From positions 1-13,431 of the forward strand of contig JAPYWC010000014.1 of the NCBI GenBank assembly GCA_028276605.1: a stretch of 13,431 bases of DNA, read 5' to 3'. Positions 6,987-13,431 of the stretch are shown piece by piece; within the stretch, counting starts at the first letter, position 1, and each line of letters starts with the position of its first letter. The translations under genes were made by a program, and so were the position numbers. The notes under the pieces were generated by a model. That model saw nothing but the letters and a program-made list of their open reading frames with translations, was not told the origin of the DNA and searched no databases. Source of the DNA: Desulfurococcales archaeon (GTDB taxonomy: Archaea > Thermoproteota > Thermoprotei_A > Sulfolobales > Ignisphaeraceae).

Positions 6987-7739
6987 TTAAAACCTCCACT
7001 CACTTCTAAGTTTCCTAGCAGCTACATATCTGCCCCTAAGCCTAATATTTTCCACGGCTTTGAGAACCATCTTCAACCTATCTTCGCCTACAACTTGCTT
7101 GTACCCCTCAACAAAGCACCTCTTAGCAATTTCTTCGATAGTGGGGTGGGCGCTCTCAATAGATCTAAAGAATATATGTACATCTATAGCTATGTCCTCA
7201 AGCCTTTTACTTATAGTTGCAAGCCCAAAATCTATTAGGTATACGCTATTATTGTCAACAATTATATTGCTTGTTGTTAGATCACCGTGAACAATACCGT
7301 TAAGGTGAAGCTTTGCTGCGTAGATCCCCACAGTCTTTACAATATTACAGAGCTTATCGACGTCAATAATGTTTGCTATGTCTCTAAAATTGTGGCCGTG
7401 AATAAAGGTCATTATTAGGATTCCTTCATCAAGGTCTATGTAGAGGGGTATAGGTGCTTTAATGCCTAGGAAACGAGCTTTCCACAGCATTTTTGCTTCT
7501 AGTTCTGTTCTGGTACGCCTAATGGTTTCATCTAGGTCCTTAGGCATGTAGTTTTTAGGAAACCTCCACTTAATAATGGCATCTATATCCATGAACTTTG
7601 CTTTGTAGATGTAAGCCTCTGCACCCATTGCAATAAGCTGAACATCAGATAATATGCGTAGGTGTTTAATACCATCAGCTGTGACTATAATAGCCTCTTC
7701 CTCTAAAAGCTTTTTCAGAGCGGGCGACTCTATCTCCAA
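6987..7739 (-). CDS. bud32: KEOPS complex kinase/ATPase Bud32
   Basis: Small RIO-like atypical kinase that binds Kae1 and acts mainly as an ATPase supporting t6A synthesis. The 250-residue protein has a glycine-poor nucleotide loop (AMGAEAYIYK, 37-46), the ATP-anchoring Lys57 (IIKWRFPK), the catalytic HGDLTTSN at 151-158 and the metal-binding DFG at 170-172. It starts with TTG at 7739, ten bases inside the end of kae1, after a GAGGTTGA ribosome site; the next in-frame ATG (codon 38) would cut into the nucleotide loop, so the TTG is strongly favoured. An N-terminal extension of about 30 residues precedes the kinase fold. In many euryarchaea the two proteins are fused; here they are separate but overlapping. 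Confidence 0.95.
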   Translation of the reverse strand: MEIESPALKKLLEEEAIIVTADGIKHLRILSDVQLIAMGAEAYIYKAKFMDIDAIIKWRFPKNYMPKDLDETIRRTRTELEAKMLWKARFLGIKAPIPLYIDLDEGILIMTFIHGHNFRDIANIIDVDKLCNIVKTVGIYAAKLHLNGIVHGDLTTSNIIVDNNSVYLIDFGLATISKRLEDIAIDVHIFFRSIESAHPTIEEIAKRCFVEGYKQVVGEDRLKMVLKAVENIRLRGRYVAARKLRSEWRF

Positions 7740-8731
7740 GGTATGTCAACCTCATCAATCCTCCATCTCTGCCTAACAATAGCTTCGATAGGATCTATTA
7801 CAATACCGCTTCTATACGCTAAGAGACCTGTCCAAGCAATCATAACCCCATTATCGACAGCATACTGTGGAGGTACAACACCAACTTCTGCATTATACTT
7901 CTTTGCCATGGCTTGGAACTTCTCTCTCAGAATAGGGCTTGCAGCTACTCCTCCCACTAGCATTATCTCCTTCTTCTTTGTGTGCATCAAGCATCTAGCA
8001 GCAATCTCTAAAACGCTATTATACGCAATTTCTCTAAGGCTCAGACAGATGTCATGAATATCAACACCTCTTTTGTATGCTCTTAGAGCAGCTGTTAATA
8101 GTCCTGAAAATGCTACGTCCTGACCCTTGACAACGTATGGGAAGTCCTTTAAGAATTTCTTGCCCTGCTCAGCACATCTATCAACTACGTGTACGCCGTT
8201 AACGACATATGGAGGGCCTAGCGAGGTTTCTCTAGCAAATGTATCTAGAAGATTGCCTAATGCTATATCAAGTGTTTCTCCGAATACTCTATACCTCTTC
8301 TCGACAAAAGCTATTACAGCGGTGTTTCCCCCTGAGAGATACACCACTACAGGATCCTTTAAGCCTGTAAGCTTAAGCCCTATCTCAACATGTGCAACTG
8401 CATGATTCACAGGAACAAGGGGTTTCTTAAAGTATGAAGCTAGTGCTCTTGCAGTTGTTGCACCGACTCTTAGACAAGGTCCTAGACCAGGACCTAGCGC
8501 TACTGCAATAGCATCTAAATCACTTGGTCTTACTCCAGCTCTTTCAAATGCTTTTGCGACTATTGTAGGCGCTTTCTCAGCCATGTACCTGGAGGCTTCT
8601 CTTGGATGAATACCTCCTTGTTTAGGTATATACTCAGCCCTCTCATCAGCTAAAATAAAATTTGATTCAGAATCTGTAACTATCCCAACACCAAATGTAT
8701 GAGCTGTAGACTCTATACCTAGCACTATCAC
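7730..8731 (-). CDS. kae1: KEOPS complex subunit Kae1 (tRNA t6A threonylcarbamoyltransferase)
   Basis: Transfers threonylcarbamoyl from TC-AMP to A37 of ANN-decoding tRNAs, in the ASKHA fold shared with bacterial TsaD. In the 333-residue protein: GIESTAHTFGVGIV at 5-18, metal-binding His110 and His114 (NHAVAHVEIG), phosphate-binding YLSGGNTA at 131-138, LVGGVAAS at 258-265 and AVDNGVMIA with the third metal ligand Asp293. Start is GTG, right before the conserved VLGIE strand, with GAGGAT upstream in the S27ae/kae1 gap. The 3' end overlaps bud32 by ten bases, which should couple their translation. S27ae lies 14 bases upstream, a common archaeal order. No key residue is missing. Confidence 0.97.
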   Translation of the reverse strand: MIVLGIESTAHTFGVGIVTDSESNFILADERAEYIPKQGGIHPREASRYMAEKAPTIVAKAFERAGVRPSDLDAIAVALGPGLGPCLRVGATTARALASYFKKPLVPVNHAVAHVEIGLKLTGLKDPVVVYLSGGNTAVIAFVEKRYRVFGETLDIALGNLLDTFARETSLGPPYVVNGVHVVDRCAEQGKKFLKDFPYVVKGQDVAFSGLLTAALRAYKRGVDIHDICLSLREIAYNSVLEIAARCLMHTKKKEIMLVGGVAASPILREKFQAMAKKYNAEVGVVPPQYAVDNGVMIAWTGLLAYRSGIVIDPIEAIVRQRWRIDEVDIPWR

Positions 8732-8745
8732 TTCTTCATATCCTC

Positions 8746-8952
8746 TTACGTTCTCGCCTCAGTCTTAGCCTCCTTCTCTTCAACAAATATTGTATATCCA
8801 CATTTTCCACAATGCCACCTAGGTTTACCAACCCTGTGAAACGCCATTACAGAGCCGCATCTTGGGCAAAGCCTGTTCTTTAGCCTAATTGTTCCCGTAG
8901 TGTAGTCATATTCGTAGAGTTGGGATCTGAACCTCTTCTTTTTCTCAGCCAT
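8746..8952 (-). CDS. rps27ae: 30S ribosomal protein S27ae
   Basis: Small zinc-ribbon protein of the small subunit, 68 residues. The four zinc ligands are Cys29 and Cys32 (CPRCG) and Cys48 and Cys51 (CGKCG). The basic N-terminus and the YEYDYTTGTIRLKNRLCPRCG lead-in (residues 13-33) are typical. It lies between S24e (30 bases upstream) and kae1 (14 bases downstream), the usual archaeal order. In eukaryotes the homologue is made as a ubiquitin fusion; here there is no fusion. The acidic/basic tail (EEKEAKTEART) extends slightly past the zinc ribbon. ATG start. Confidence 0.96.
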   Translation of the reverse strand: MAEKKKRFRSQLYEYDYTTGTIRLKNRLCPRCGSVMAFHRVGKPRWHCGKCGYTIFVEEKEAKTEART

Positions 8953-8982
8953 TTGGTTCTACCCCTAAGAAGACTTTGTTCC

Positions 8983-9324
8983 TTAAATCTCTAGACCCAA
9001 CCTCTTAAAAATATACTTGGGTTCTACACGCTTCATAACATTCTTATCCCAGTAAATGTTTACATGAACTCTTGAGCTTCCTCTACCATACTCTGAAATG
9101 ATTTTTTTAATGATTACATGATCTTCCGGTACATTATAAAGTGATGAAACTATTTTCTGCATTTCCTTTCTCGAGGGTGTTCCCCTAGTTATGTGATCTA
9201 CGAATAGCTCTACCTCTACTCTTGAAAGAAGCTTGTTCTCCACCTCTCTAAGAACAGTAACAATAATGTCCTCACCCACCTTTATTGTTTTACCTTGATT
9301 ACCTAGCTTTATTTGGATGCTCAT
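8983..9324 (-). CDS. rps24e: 30S ribosomal protein S24e
   Basis: Small-subunit protein of 113 residues with recognisable S24e features: an early beta-sheet (VENKLLSRVEVELFVDH, about 28-44), the TPSRKEMQKIVSSLY segment at about 49-63, DHVIIKKI at 73-80 and YGRGSSRVHVNIY at 84-96. The ATG is backed by a good ribosome site (AGGTGA on the minus strand) seven to eight bases upstream. It follows spt4 after 35 bases and precedes S27ae after 30, forming the leading part of the long minus-strand run. Nothing unusual. Confidence 0.95.
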   Translation of the reverse strand: MSIQIKLGNQGKTIKVGEDIIVTVLREVENKLLSRVEVELFVDHITRGTPSRKEMQKIVSSLYNVPEDHVIIKKIISEYGRGSSRVHVNIYWDKNVMKRVEPKYIFKRLGLEI

Positions 9325-9359
9325 TGATGTGTCACCTACATATCATTTTGTTGGTATAG

Positions 9360-9572
9360 CTAAGCACCAATCTTTATAGCATATCTACCAGGTGTTTTTA
9401 TACCTAAAAGCTTTGCTACCGCTGACCTCTCTGGATCAATAACTACTATAACTCCACTCCACTCAAATGTAAATTCTTTTGAACCGCAAACAGGGCAGGT
9501 TTCAGCATCTGCTGGTACTAGTGCTTTGCACTTTATACAGGCTTTAAAGGCTTTTGTTGTTCTTCTAGACAC
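9360..9572 (-). CDS. spt4: Transcription elongation factor Spt4 (RNA polymerase subunit E'')
   Basis: Partner of Spt5 in the elongation complex on RNA polymerase. Four zinc-binding cysteines form CIKC and CPVC pairs, followed by the Spt4 fold residues FEWSGVIVVIDPE and SAVAKLLGIKTPGRYAIKI. I choose the GTG at 9572 (70 residues, beginning SRRTTKAFKAC) because homologues start about ten residues before the first cysteine, a TATA-like CTTTATTA (minus strand of 9594-9601) is centred 26 bases upstream, and GGTGG precedes it. A TTG at 9608 would add twelve residues but leaves no room for a ribosome site. In many archaea rpoE' stands next to spt4; here a divergent unknown gene does. Confidence 0.92.
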   Translation of the reverse strand: MSRRTTKAFKACIKCKALVPADAETCPVCGSKEFTFEWSGVIVVIDPERSAVAKLLGIKTPGRYAIKIGA

Positions 9573-9671
9573 CTTGAACGCCACCAACTTCTGTAATAAA
9601 GTTCCCAAACCTTAAATTCTGTAATAGTCTATTGCTTGGTCTGGAATCAGCAGAAATTTCGGGTGATGATA
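9573..9671. promoter_or_regulatory. Divergent promoter region, spt4 / unknown gene
   Basis: Minus-strand CTTTATTA (9594-9601) is suitably placed for spt4. Plus-strand CTTAAATT (9611-9618) would start transcription near 9640, leaving a short leader with GGGTGAT (9661-9667) before the ATG at 9672. The two TATA-like elements are back to back, so the two genes may share regulation. Confidence 0.4.
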
Positions 9672-10451
9672 ATGAGAATTGACGAGGGGTGTACCATCAT
9701 AGATTCTAGAAGCATTGCCGTAATGGGTCTAGAAAGCTATGTTAAGAAGCTTTTCAGTCTTGCCCATATGATACCTGTTTACATATTGGTAGAACCTGCC
9801 ATCATAGCGACAAGAACTATCGGCAAGCTCATCAGATTAGCCGTGGCGCCAGGCTCGGCAATAATATGTGGAAAGCAGGATAAGCAAGTAGCAGAGGGGT
9901 TCTCATACTCATTTCTAGTTGCAGAACCTACCTGGGGTGAGGCAATGCTACTAATTCCTTTAGCATCTACAAGTCCTTGGTGTAGTAAGGCAAGGCAGCT
10001 AGGTATTGAAATAGACTATGATAGTATGCTAGGCATCCCCCATATATGCATAGAGTATGGTGGTTGGAATGAGCTTAAGCAGGTTGTTGGAGGTGGTATT
10101 GCAGAAGTCGGTAATTTCACTATGGAAGTTGTAGGCGAGCTGACTATTCAGATTAAGAGAAACATATTCTTTATGTTGGCAAAGGGCCTCCTATTCAATG
10201 TAAAGCTTGGCAGAGCTTCGGCTAATGTCAAAGACCTTAGATTCGACAATGTGGTGGAACCATATCTAGATGAACTAGTCACAATAGATAATGTGGTAGT
10301 TGTCTACGGTTTTGGCAAAGGACATATCGTAGCATTTTCAAATCTCAATGAACCACTAACAAACATATATCTCCTAACGCTCTTAGCTTCATACATTGTT
10401 GATGCAAATGAAGCAAAGGCTCTAGTGTATAGGGAAAAGTTAGTATCATAA
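9672..10451 (+). CDS. Protein of unknown function, divergent from spt4
   Basis: Not recognised. From the ATG at 9672 the protein has 259 residues and looks soluble alpha/beta, with hydrophobic strands (AHMIPVYILVEPAIIAT; VAPGSAIICGKQD) and no clear membrane helix or signal peptide. The C-terminal segment with VVVVYGFGKGHIVAFSN followed by an asparagine and a hydrophobic helix recalls the end of DUF4350/ThuA-like glutamine-amidotransferase folds (strand, GKG-h-V-hFS, helix); this is a weak resemblance only. The ATG follows GGGTGAT by four bases; ATG at 9666 and a TTG at 9636 are alternative in-frame starts. It faces away from spt4 and ends 16 bases from the converging PqqD-domain gene. Codon use looks like its neighbours, so no sign of recent transfer. 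Confidence 0.7.
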   Translation: MRIDEGCTIIDSRSIAVMGLESYVKKLFSLAHMIPVYILVEPAIIATRTIGKLIRLAVAPGSAIICGKQDKQVAEGFSYSFLVAEPTWGEAMLLIPLASTSPWCSKARQLGIEIDYDSMLGIPHICIEYGGWNELKQVVGGGIAEVGNFTMEVVGELTIQIKRNIFFMLAKGLLFNVKLGRASANVKDLRFDNVVEPYLDELVTIDNVVVVYGFGKGHIVAFSNLNEPLTNIYLLTLLASYIVDANEAKALVYREKLVS

Positions 10452-10467
10452 AAACTTCAAAACTTCT

Positions 10468-10785
10468 TTACGAAACCCTTTCGAGCAGGTCCGCTTCAAG
10501 CAGCCTATCAATTACTTCGACTACAGCATCGTACAGCTCCTTAGTGTCTATCTCTTCGCCAATACTACTCTTCAGCGCCTCAACAATGTTACCAACAGTT
10601 GTTTTACCATCGCACATACTCCAAATGTAGTAGACTGCGGGGGACAAGGCGTAAGCTGTTTCTTCATTCAAAGCAACTATCACATTTTCTTGATCTATTC
10701 CCACTTCAGAACCTTTTTTCCTATACTTCTCATTCCATCTCGGCATTCGGTCTTTTTCCGCTTTTTCACTGATTTCGTTACTCAT
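10468..10785 (-). CDS. PqqD-domain small protein, coupled to SSB
   Basis: Protein of 105 residues. A charged, probably disordered N-terminus (about 1-32, rich in Glu, Lys, Arg) precedes a PqqD-like winged-helix domain (about 33-105): NVIVALNEETAYALSP, then AVYYIWSMCDGKTTVGNIV, then the acidic helix and DRLLEADLLE ending. PqqD domains bind peptide precursors in RiPP pathways, but stand-alone archaeal copies need not. I place the start at the ATG at 10785, which overlaps the ssb stop as ATGAGTAA and has GAGGTAG upstream; a longer reading to 10905 would run through ssb in another frame and is rejected. No radical-SAM or precursor-peptide gene is nearby, so a RiPP role has no support here. Confidence 0.78.
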   Translation of the reverse strand: MSNEISEKAEKDRMPRWNEKYRKKGSEVGIDQENVIVALNEETAYALSPAVYYIWSMCDGKTTVGNIVEALKSSIGEEIDTKELYDAVVEVIDRLLEADLLERVS

Positions 10786-11230
10786 TTTGTCTTCTACCTC
10801 TATGATGTCCTCCTCTTCTACTTCTCGGTCTTGAAGCTCCTTTTTCTTGAGGTGCCTCAGGAGTTTCCTCAGGAATACTCTCTGCCTGAGGAACAGCATC
10901 ATCATCTATCTTTGTTATTTCGCTGTTCTTGCCTGCATTAAGCTGTACTTCTCCTCTATAAGTTGTGACCCAAGCATTCTTAATTTCTACAGCATCGCCA
11001 ACATTAAGTGAACCTGCTTTCTGTCCCCACACAATTAGCTTCACTCTACCACTTTCGTCACCAACAACGTACTCTCCAATTGTTCTCGTACCAGACTTCG
11101 TCTCTATAGTTCTTACACCGTGGCTCTCTAAAACCCTTACATCAACTGTTACTCCTTCCATTCCAGGTTTTAGCTCCTTTACCTTGATCACGTTTTTATC
11201 TGAATTGGATTGGGATTCGGGATTCGACAT
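10778..11230 (-). CDS. ssb: Single-stranded DNA-binding protein, crenarchaeal single-OB type
   Basis: Coats single-stranded DNA in replication and repair. The 150-residue protein follows Sulfolobus SSB closely as I recall it: KPGMEGVTVDVRVLE (21-35), IGEYVVGDESGRVKLIVWG (51-69), KIENAW-like KNAWVTTY (84-91) and VQLNAGK (95-101). The aromatic residues that stack on DNA in the Sulfolobus protein (Trp56, Trp75, Phe79) correspond to Trp69, Trp87 and Tyr91. The C-terminal tail (from about 110) is flexible: Pro/Glu-rich, then Arg/Gly-rich with RSRRGG and HHRGRR, usually a protein-interaction tail. The ATG has no clear ribosome site, but minus-strand TATA-like sequence (11262-11271) about 35-40 bases upstream suggests a nearly leaderless message. 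Overlaps the PqqD-domain gene by eight bases. Confidence 0.96.
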   Translation of the reverse strand: MSNPESQSNSDKNVIKVKELKPGMEGVTVDVRVLESHGVRTIETKSGTRTIGEYVVGDESGRVKLIVWGQKAGSLNVGDAVEIKNAWVTTYRGEVQLNAGKNSEITKIDDDAVPQAESIPEETPEAPQEKGASRPRSRRGGHHRGRRQNE

Positions 11231-11329
11231 TTATATCGAGCTCGGGATTTGTGGTTGAAGATATATCGTTTTCAGAGCTTATAAATCTAGTTGAGATAAT
11301 TTGGTTATGACTATGCAGGTGATTTGGGT
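11231..11329. promoter_or_regulatory. Divergent promoter region, ssb / DUF2283 gene
   Basis: Plus-strand CTTATAAAT (11278-11286) is a good TATA box for the DUF2283 gene, placing its start near 11308, with AGGTGAT (11317-11323) as ribosome site. The same bases read ATTTATAAG on the minus strand, so the element could work both ways. GATATATC at 11261-11268 is a second palindromic AT element closer to ssb. Confidence 0.45.
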
Positions 11330-11554
11330 ATGAGTAATGAGAATATGGGTGAAGAGGATTATGTGTTGAACTTGAAGGCTTTAGAGAATGCAAAGATAAT
11401 TTATGATTCCGTTGCAGATTCATTGCATATAATCATTGATGAGGGGGAAGCAGATAAGGCATTGCTACTTGAAAACGATATTGTTGTAAGAATTAGAGGA
11501 AAGAATATAATAGAGTTAGTAATACAAGGCGTCTCAAGATTTGTAAGAGAGTAA
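11330..11554 (+). CDS. DUF2283-like small protein
   Basis: Protein of 74 residues. The core (KIIYDSVADSLHIIID, then ENDIVVRIRGKNIIELVIQGVSRFV) matches the DUF2283 pattern of a Tyr-Asp-x-x-x-Asp-x-Leu strand, a central strand, and a final strand that reports on self via I-x-x-x-I-I. These small beta-proteins have no established function; some lie beside toxin-type genes, but no partner is here. I choose the ATG at 11330 because AGGTGAT (11317-11323) sits at ideal spacing; the TTG at 11324 directly touches that ribosome site. It stands alone between ssb (divergent) and the PhoU-like gene. T-rich sequence after the stop (about 11625-11638) may terminate it. Confidence 0.7.
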   Translation: MSNENMGEEDYVLNLKALENAKIIYDSVADSLHIIIDEGEADKALLLENDIVVRIRGKNIIELVIQGVSRFVRE

Positions 11555-11639
11555 TTGTACCAAATCAAATACTTAATAATGCTTAACATAGGTTTTATGG
11601 TTTTCACCGAGTATAATAATTTTGTTTTAACGTTATCAA

Positions 11640-11653
11640 AATATTTTTAAACC
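11640..11653 (+). promoter_or_regulatory. Probable promoter of the AbrB-PhoU gene
   Basis: An A/T-rich BRE/TATA-like stretch with TTTTTAAA at 11644-11651. It predicts a transcript start near 11674 and a leader of about 36 bases that carries AGGTA (11696-11700) before the ATG at 11710. The 155-base gap after the DUF2283 gene holds nothing else I can name. Confidence 0.4.
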
Positions 11654-11709
11654 GGATATGCGTAAATTATATGGAGATCTAGGTAGGCGTTTAGCAGGTA
11701 TTGATATGT

Positions 11710-12759
11710 ATGAGCTCTGCAAAAATTGTTGAAACCAGAAGAGTTCAGAGATTCGGTAAATCGACTCTAATGGTTTCCCTACCTGCTGAGTGGGTAAAGT
11801 TAGTGGATCTAAAGCCTTCTGATATGGTGCTTATGGAGGTTAGAGAGGATGGCTCACTATTAATAATTCCGCAAAAGCTTGCTGAAAGAGGTGCTAGGGG
11901 TAGGGAGGCAAAGGTTATAGTATCTAAAGGCACTAACGAGCTTCTGCTTCAGAGAATAATTTACACTCTTTACGTTTTAGGCTATGATAGAATAGACATT
12001 GAGTGCAACGAGGGTATTCTCCCACCATCGCTAATATCAGCTATAAGAGCAATGGTTAGAATGCTCATAGGCTCTGAAATTATTGAACATACAAACAATA
12101 GAATGGTTATACAAATATTTGTTGATGTTGAAAGGTATGGTGTTGATAACCTTGTTCAGAGGATGGTGTCAATAGTAAAGAATATGTTGGATTACCTACT
12201 ACTTGCACTAAGGGAGGGCATGCTTGACAGCTTGAAGGAGATTAACGAGCTTGAGTATGAGATGGACAGAGTCCATGCATTAGCCATTAGGTATATTTAT
12301 GTACTGAGTAGAATGAAGGAGATGCCTGCAGCTATGGAGTATAGGGTTCTGATAAGGTCGCTAGAGGATGTAGGCGATATACTTGCGCAAATTACTGACA
12401 CACTTCTTGAAAACTCTGAGCTTGTAAATATAATGAAGGGAGTACTTAGGGAGAGACTAGAAGAGCTAAAGATGCACATAAACTATGTGCTAGATATAAT
12501 GATTCAGTCGATAGAGAAAGAAAACATATATCTATCAAGTAGAGCTGCAGACTTAGCCATGGAGGGTTTAAAGTTTGTGAGCAGACTTGAGATAGACTCT
12601 GCAAAAATGCTCGCATCATCAGAGCACTATGTAGCGCTAAAGTCAATTTTTGAAAGGCTTACGATGCTGTTTCACAGTTTACAGGCTGCAGCCGAAACTG
12701 TGTTTGACATCGTTGTAAGTAAGAAGGGTAGTCAACTCGATATAACTGCAATAGCTTAA
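11710..12759 (+). CDS. AbrB-PhoU fusion protein (phosphate uptake regulator-like)
   Basis: Protein of 349 residues with two parts. Residues about 4-55 form an AbrB/SpoVT-type DNA-binding beta domain (RRVQRFGKSTLMVSLPAEWV, then MEVREDGSLLIIP). The rest is all-helical with two PhoU-like repeats: EMDRVHALAIRY followed by the second segment with SLEDVGDILAQITD, the acidic positions that bind metal clusters in PhoU. This AbrB-PhoU layout is common in archaea and is annotated as a regulator of phosphate transport; no pst genes are in the window, so the target is unknown. The ATG at 11710 follows AGGTA at about nine bases; a TTG at 11701 would add three residues but touches that site. Confidence 0.88.
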   Translation: MSSAKIVETRRVQRFGKSTLMVSLPAEWVKLVDLKPSDMVLMEVREDGSLLIIPQKLAERGARGREAKVIVSKGTNELLLQRIIYTLYVLGYDRIDIECNEGILPPSLISAIRAMVRMLIGSEIIEHTNNRMVIQIFVDVERYGVDNLVQRMVSIVKNMLDYLLLALREGMLDSLKEINELEYEMDRVHALAIRYIYVLSRMKEMPAAMEYRVLIRSLEDVGDILAQITDTLLENSELVNIMKGVLRERLEELKMHINYVLDIMIQSIEKENIYLSSRAADLAMEGLKFVSRLEIDSAKMLASSEHYVALKSIFERLTMLFHSLQAAAETVFDIVVSKKGSQLDITAIA

Positions 12760-12778
12760 AGAGTTCATAGAGTGAGGT

Positions 12779-13426
12779 CTAAGAACTCGAATCTTTTTGT
12801 ACCTGCTTAAACAGTTTTGTATAAACATTTCTCCAGAAAGGTGAGAGTTCTGCAAGTTTCTTAAGCTTATCCTCATCAACTTTAATAATGTTACGCTCAA
12901 TAAGTTTTGCTAGCAGTTTTCTAAGAACCTTCCTGACAACAGGTCTCTTCGCTAACGTTCCAAACATCTTTATAGTTGCGGTTCTGATTGTTTTGTACCT
13001 TAGTAACGCATCAACAATTTTCTTCTCCTCATCTGTCATTTCATCGGTTAGGTACCTATTGGCAAGTCTTGCGATATCTATTGGCTCGAAGCCTAGGTAA
13101 GGATCGCTCAAGTCTACATCAGTAAACCTCTTGACCAGTCTAAACCTTATTATTGTCACTATATCCGTGTCCTTTACCTTAGTATTATAGAGTTTTTCAA
13201 GGGACTTTATAAGCTCTTCAACACTGTTATAACCATCATTCTTAGCATCCTCGTCTGTCAGATCCTTCACTCTCTTGTACTCCACACTCTCTATAATAGC
13301 CTTTGCTATAGGTCTGCCACCGCTATGAATTATGATCTCCTTTGATTTTGGCACAACCTTGCCTAGCCTTATGGTAGAGGTTTTCACCCCCTTTAGTATA
13401 AGCTCGGCAAACTCTTTTTTAACCAT
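12779..13426 (-). CDS. ASCH-domain protein with extra helical C-terminal domain
   Basis: Residues 1-100 read as an ASCH domain: EFAELILKGVKTSTIRLGKV at 5-24 (the basic KGxKTxTIR signature), AKAIIESVEYKRVKDLTDEDA at 41-61, and an acidic helix with YNSVEELIKSLEKLY (66-80). ASCH domains are PUA-like folds linked to RNA binding or modified-nucleoside amide hydrolysis. Residues about 110-215 are a basic, helical region (TIRTATIKMFGTLAKRPVV, then LLAKLIERN and SPFWRNVYTKLFK) that I do not recognise. The ATG at 13426 is five bases from the window edge and the frame is open beyond it, so a start further upstream cannot be excluded. Converges with the PhoU-like gene, 19 bases apart. Confidence 0.8.
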   Translation of the reverse strand: MVKKEFAELILKGVKTSTIRLGKVVPKSKEIIIHSGGRPIAKAIIESVEYKRVKDLTDEDAKNDGYNSVEELIKSLEKLYNTKVKDTDIVTIIRFRLVKRFTDVDLSDPYLGFEPIDIARLANRYLTDEMTDEEKKIVDALLRYKTIRTATIKMFGTLAKRPVVRKVLRKLLAKLIERNIIKVDEDKLKKLAELSPFWRNVYTKLFKQVQKDSSS

Positions 13427-13431
13427 TATAT

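Noticed and set aside
6987..7739. General Ser/Thr protein kinase
   Set aside because: Small size, RIO-like motifs and overlap with kae1 identify it as Bud32.
9663..9669. GTGATGA resembling a C box of an archaeal C/D guide RNA
   Set aside because: No D box (CTGA) at suitable distance; the bases are better explained as ribosome site and start region of the following gene.
10786..10905. Upstream extension of the PqqD-domain gene (40 extra residues, Arg/Lys/Glu-rich)
   Set aside because: It lies wholly inside ssb in another frame; the ATG at 10785 has a good ribosome site and the overlap with the ssb stop is a typical coupling signal.
11330..11554. Antitoxin of a toxin-antitoxin pair
   Set aside because: No adjacent toxin-like gene; neighbours are ssb and an AbrB-PhoU protein with their own signals.

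Overview
The window looks like core chromosome of a thermophilic crenarchaeon (Thermoproteota, Desulfurococcales-like; an Ignisphaera-type relative is possible, but the genus is inferred). Evidence: archaeal ribosomal proteins S15, S24e and S27ae; an archaeal Spt4; the Kae1/Bud32/Pcc1 set of the KEOPS complex; a Sulfolobus-type single-OB-fold SSB; type II methionine aminopeptidase; a catalytically dead RecJ/Cdc45-like protein; and a free-standing 5S rRNA gene that is strikingly GC-rich in AT-rich DNA. Many genes start with TTG or GTG, TATA elements lie about 26 bases before starts or transcript ends, and several genes look leaderless. No mobile element, CRISPR array, tRNA or prophage signature was seen, and no gap without a gene exceeds 300 bases.

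Layout. 37-732 (-): UPF0173 metal-dependent hydrolase. 846-3294 (+): methionine aminopeptidase, a DUF1512 membrane-anchored protein and a small membrane protein with a zinc-knuckle-like tail; the last two abut as TAGATG. 3304-3436 (+): 5S rRNA, with its promoter inside the preceding gene. 3534-9572 (-): a run of ten genes, in transcription order spt4, S24e, S27ae, kae1, bud32, rdgB/HAM1, S15, RecJ/Cdc45-like, pcc1, tmk. 9672-10451 (+): unrecognised protein divergent from spt4. 10468-11230 (-): ssb followed by an overlapping PqqD-domain gene. 11330-12759 (+): a DUF2283-like small protein and an AbrB-PhoU regulator. 12779-13426 (-): ASCH-domain protein at the window edge.

The long minus-strand run joins transcription elongation (Spt4), translation (three small-subunit proteins), t6A tRNA modification (three KEOPS subunits; Cgi121 is not here), nucleotide-pool cleaning and dTTP supply (HAM1, Tmk) and replication (Cdc45-like). 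Spt4-S24e-S27ae-Kae1-Bud32 order is a familiar archaeal arrangement. The most notable features are the RecJ/Cdc45-like gene with ablated DHH motifs that shares an ATGA overlap with pcc1, the Thr/Ser-rich tail on S15, the PqqD-like partner coupled to SSB, the coupled DUF1512/membrane zinc-knuckle pair, and the uncharacterised protein divergent from spt4. No single clearly new multi-gene system is obvious; these are the best candidates.
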